Source: an uncultured Acidobacteriota bacterium
Lineage (GTDB): Bacteria; Acidobacteriota; Terriglobia; Terriglobales; Acidobacteriaceae
Length of the DNA: 42,958 bases
Direction: 5' to 3'
Assembly (NCBI GenBank): GCA_903873705.1
Contig: CAIQPK010000056.1
Location: 1-42,958, forward strand
Shown here piece after piece: positions 42,770 to 42,958 of this stretch (its first letter is position 1; each line of letters starts with the position of its first letter). The notes under the pieces were generated by a model, which was not told the origin of the DNA, did not search any database, and saw only the letters and a program-made list of their open reading frames with translations. A program made the translations under genes and the position numbers.

Positions 42770-42958
42770 TCAGGCGACGTCCAGCTGTTGTCCAGAAAGA
42801 AGTTCCATCGCTCCCCTAGCCTGGAGGCCCATGGCGGCGCGTTGGCCGAACTCTTCGGCGGGCATGCCGAGCTTGGCGCGCTCTACGGTGTGGATGACTT
42901 CTTCTCCGTCAGGGGCGGCGACCTGGGCGTGGAGATGCCAGGCACCGTCGACTTCGTG
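42770..42958 (-). CDS. hemC: Hydroxymethylbilane synthase (porphobilinogen deaminase), C-terminal fragment
   Basis: The last 62 codons of a gene that runs off the window. VDGAWHLHAQVAAPDGEEVI and EEFGQRAAMGLQARGAMELL match the third domain and C-terminal helix of HemC (compare DGEIWLRALVGAPDGSQII and the LAEELLxxGAxEIL end of E. coli). HemC makes the linear tetrapyrrole used by HemD. The active-site Cys region is not in view. The ATG and upstream context are missing, so the call rests on the C-terminal pattern. Confidence 0.72.
   Translation of the reverse strand, partial: HEVDGAWHLHAQVAAPDGEEVIHTVERAKLGMPAEEFGQRAAMGLQARGAMELLSGQQLDVA

Overview
The window looks like a chromosomal segment of a subdivision-1 Acidobacterium (Terriglobales; Granulicella, Edaphobacter or Terriglobus-like). 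The basis is the high-GC coding with short intergenic gaps, the GlgX and NHL/Ig-type exported protein, several Tat-exported MmgE/PrpD-like proteins, the ALDH16 and DeoC pair, a radical SAM protein of the membrane-spanning-lipid type, and small dispersed hairpin repeats. No rRNA, tRNA, CRISPR array, transposase, integrase or phage gene was seen. The taxonomic call is an inference from gene content, not from a marker alignment.

Layout. 1-1.6 kb: end of a CDP-sugar (O-antigen type) operon, rfbF (5' end cut off) and rfbG. 1.7-11 kb: mainly minus-strand housekeeping genes (glgX, a six-bladed NHL/Ig exported protein, a GlmS-like isomerase without glutaminase, a urocanase-like fragment protein, inositol-phosphate synthase, DedA), with engB divergent from the isomerase gene. 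11-13 kb: a chlorite-dismutase-family (HemQ-like) gene followed by nth. 13.5-17.5 kb: the first Tat-exported PrpD-like protein, then hemD and an orphan PAS histidine kinase. 17.7-21.6 kb: a deoxyribose catabolism operon (deoC, a low-GC two-TM protein, two-domain ALDH16). 21.7-26 kb: an EfpL/YeiP-like EF-P paralogue, a ROK kinase, a radical SAM protein resembling archaeal tetraether and bacterial membrane-spanning lipid synthases, two tiny membrane proteins and a divergent Lgt. 26.4-28.4 kb: the second PrpD-like protein with a small exported partner. 28.5-34.1 kb: DinB, an unknown protein, a PLD-like protein, an O-methyltransferase and an MshEN-AAA+ ATPase. 34.2-36.2 kb: the third PrpD-like protein with its partner. 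36.7-41.3 kb: a fatty acid hydroxylase/sterol desaturase divergent from a GntR regulator across a near-perfect palindrome, then katG and its Fur/PerR-type regulator. 41.6-42.96 kb: a DUF4238 protein and the C-terminus of hemC.

The strongest candidate for an undescribed system is the set of three homologous Tat-exported MmgE/PrpD-family proteins within 23 kb. Two of them are followed within about 35 bases by paralogous small proteins sharing a GNPxGIVTADGKVYQ core, in the same order on opposite strands. This suggests a duplicated two-gene module acting in the cell envelope; its substrate is unknown. Secondary points are the radical SAM lipid-enzyme candidate, the EfpL-like factor, the Lgt paralogue lacking the usual catalytic histidine, and a c-di-GMP-type MshEN domain on an AAA+ ATPase.
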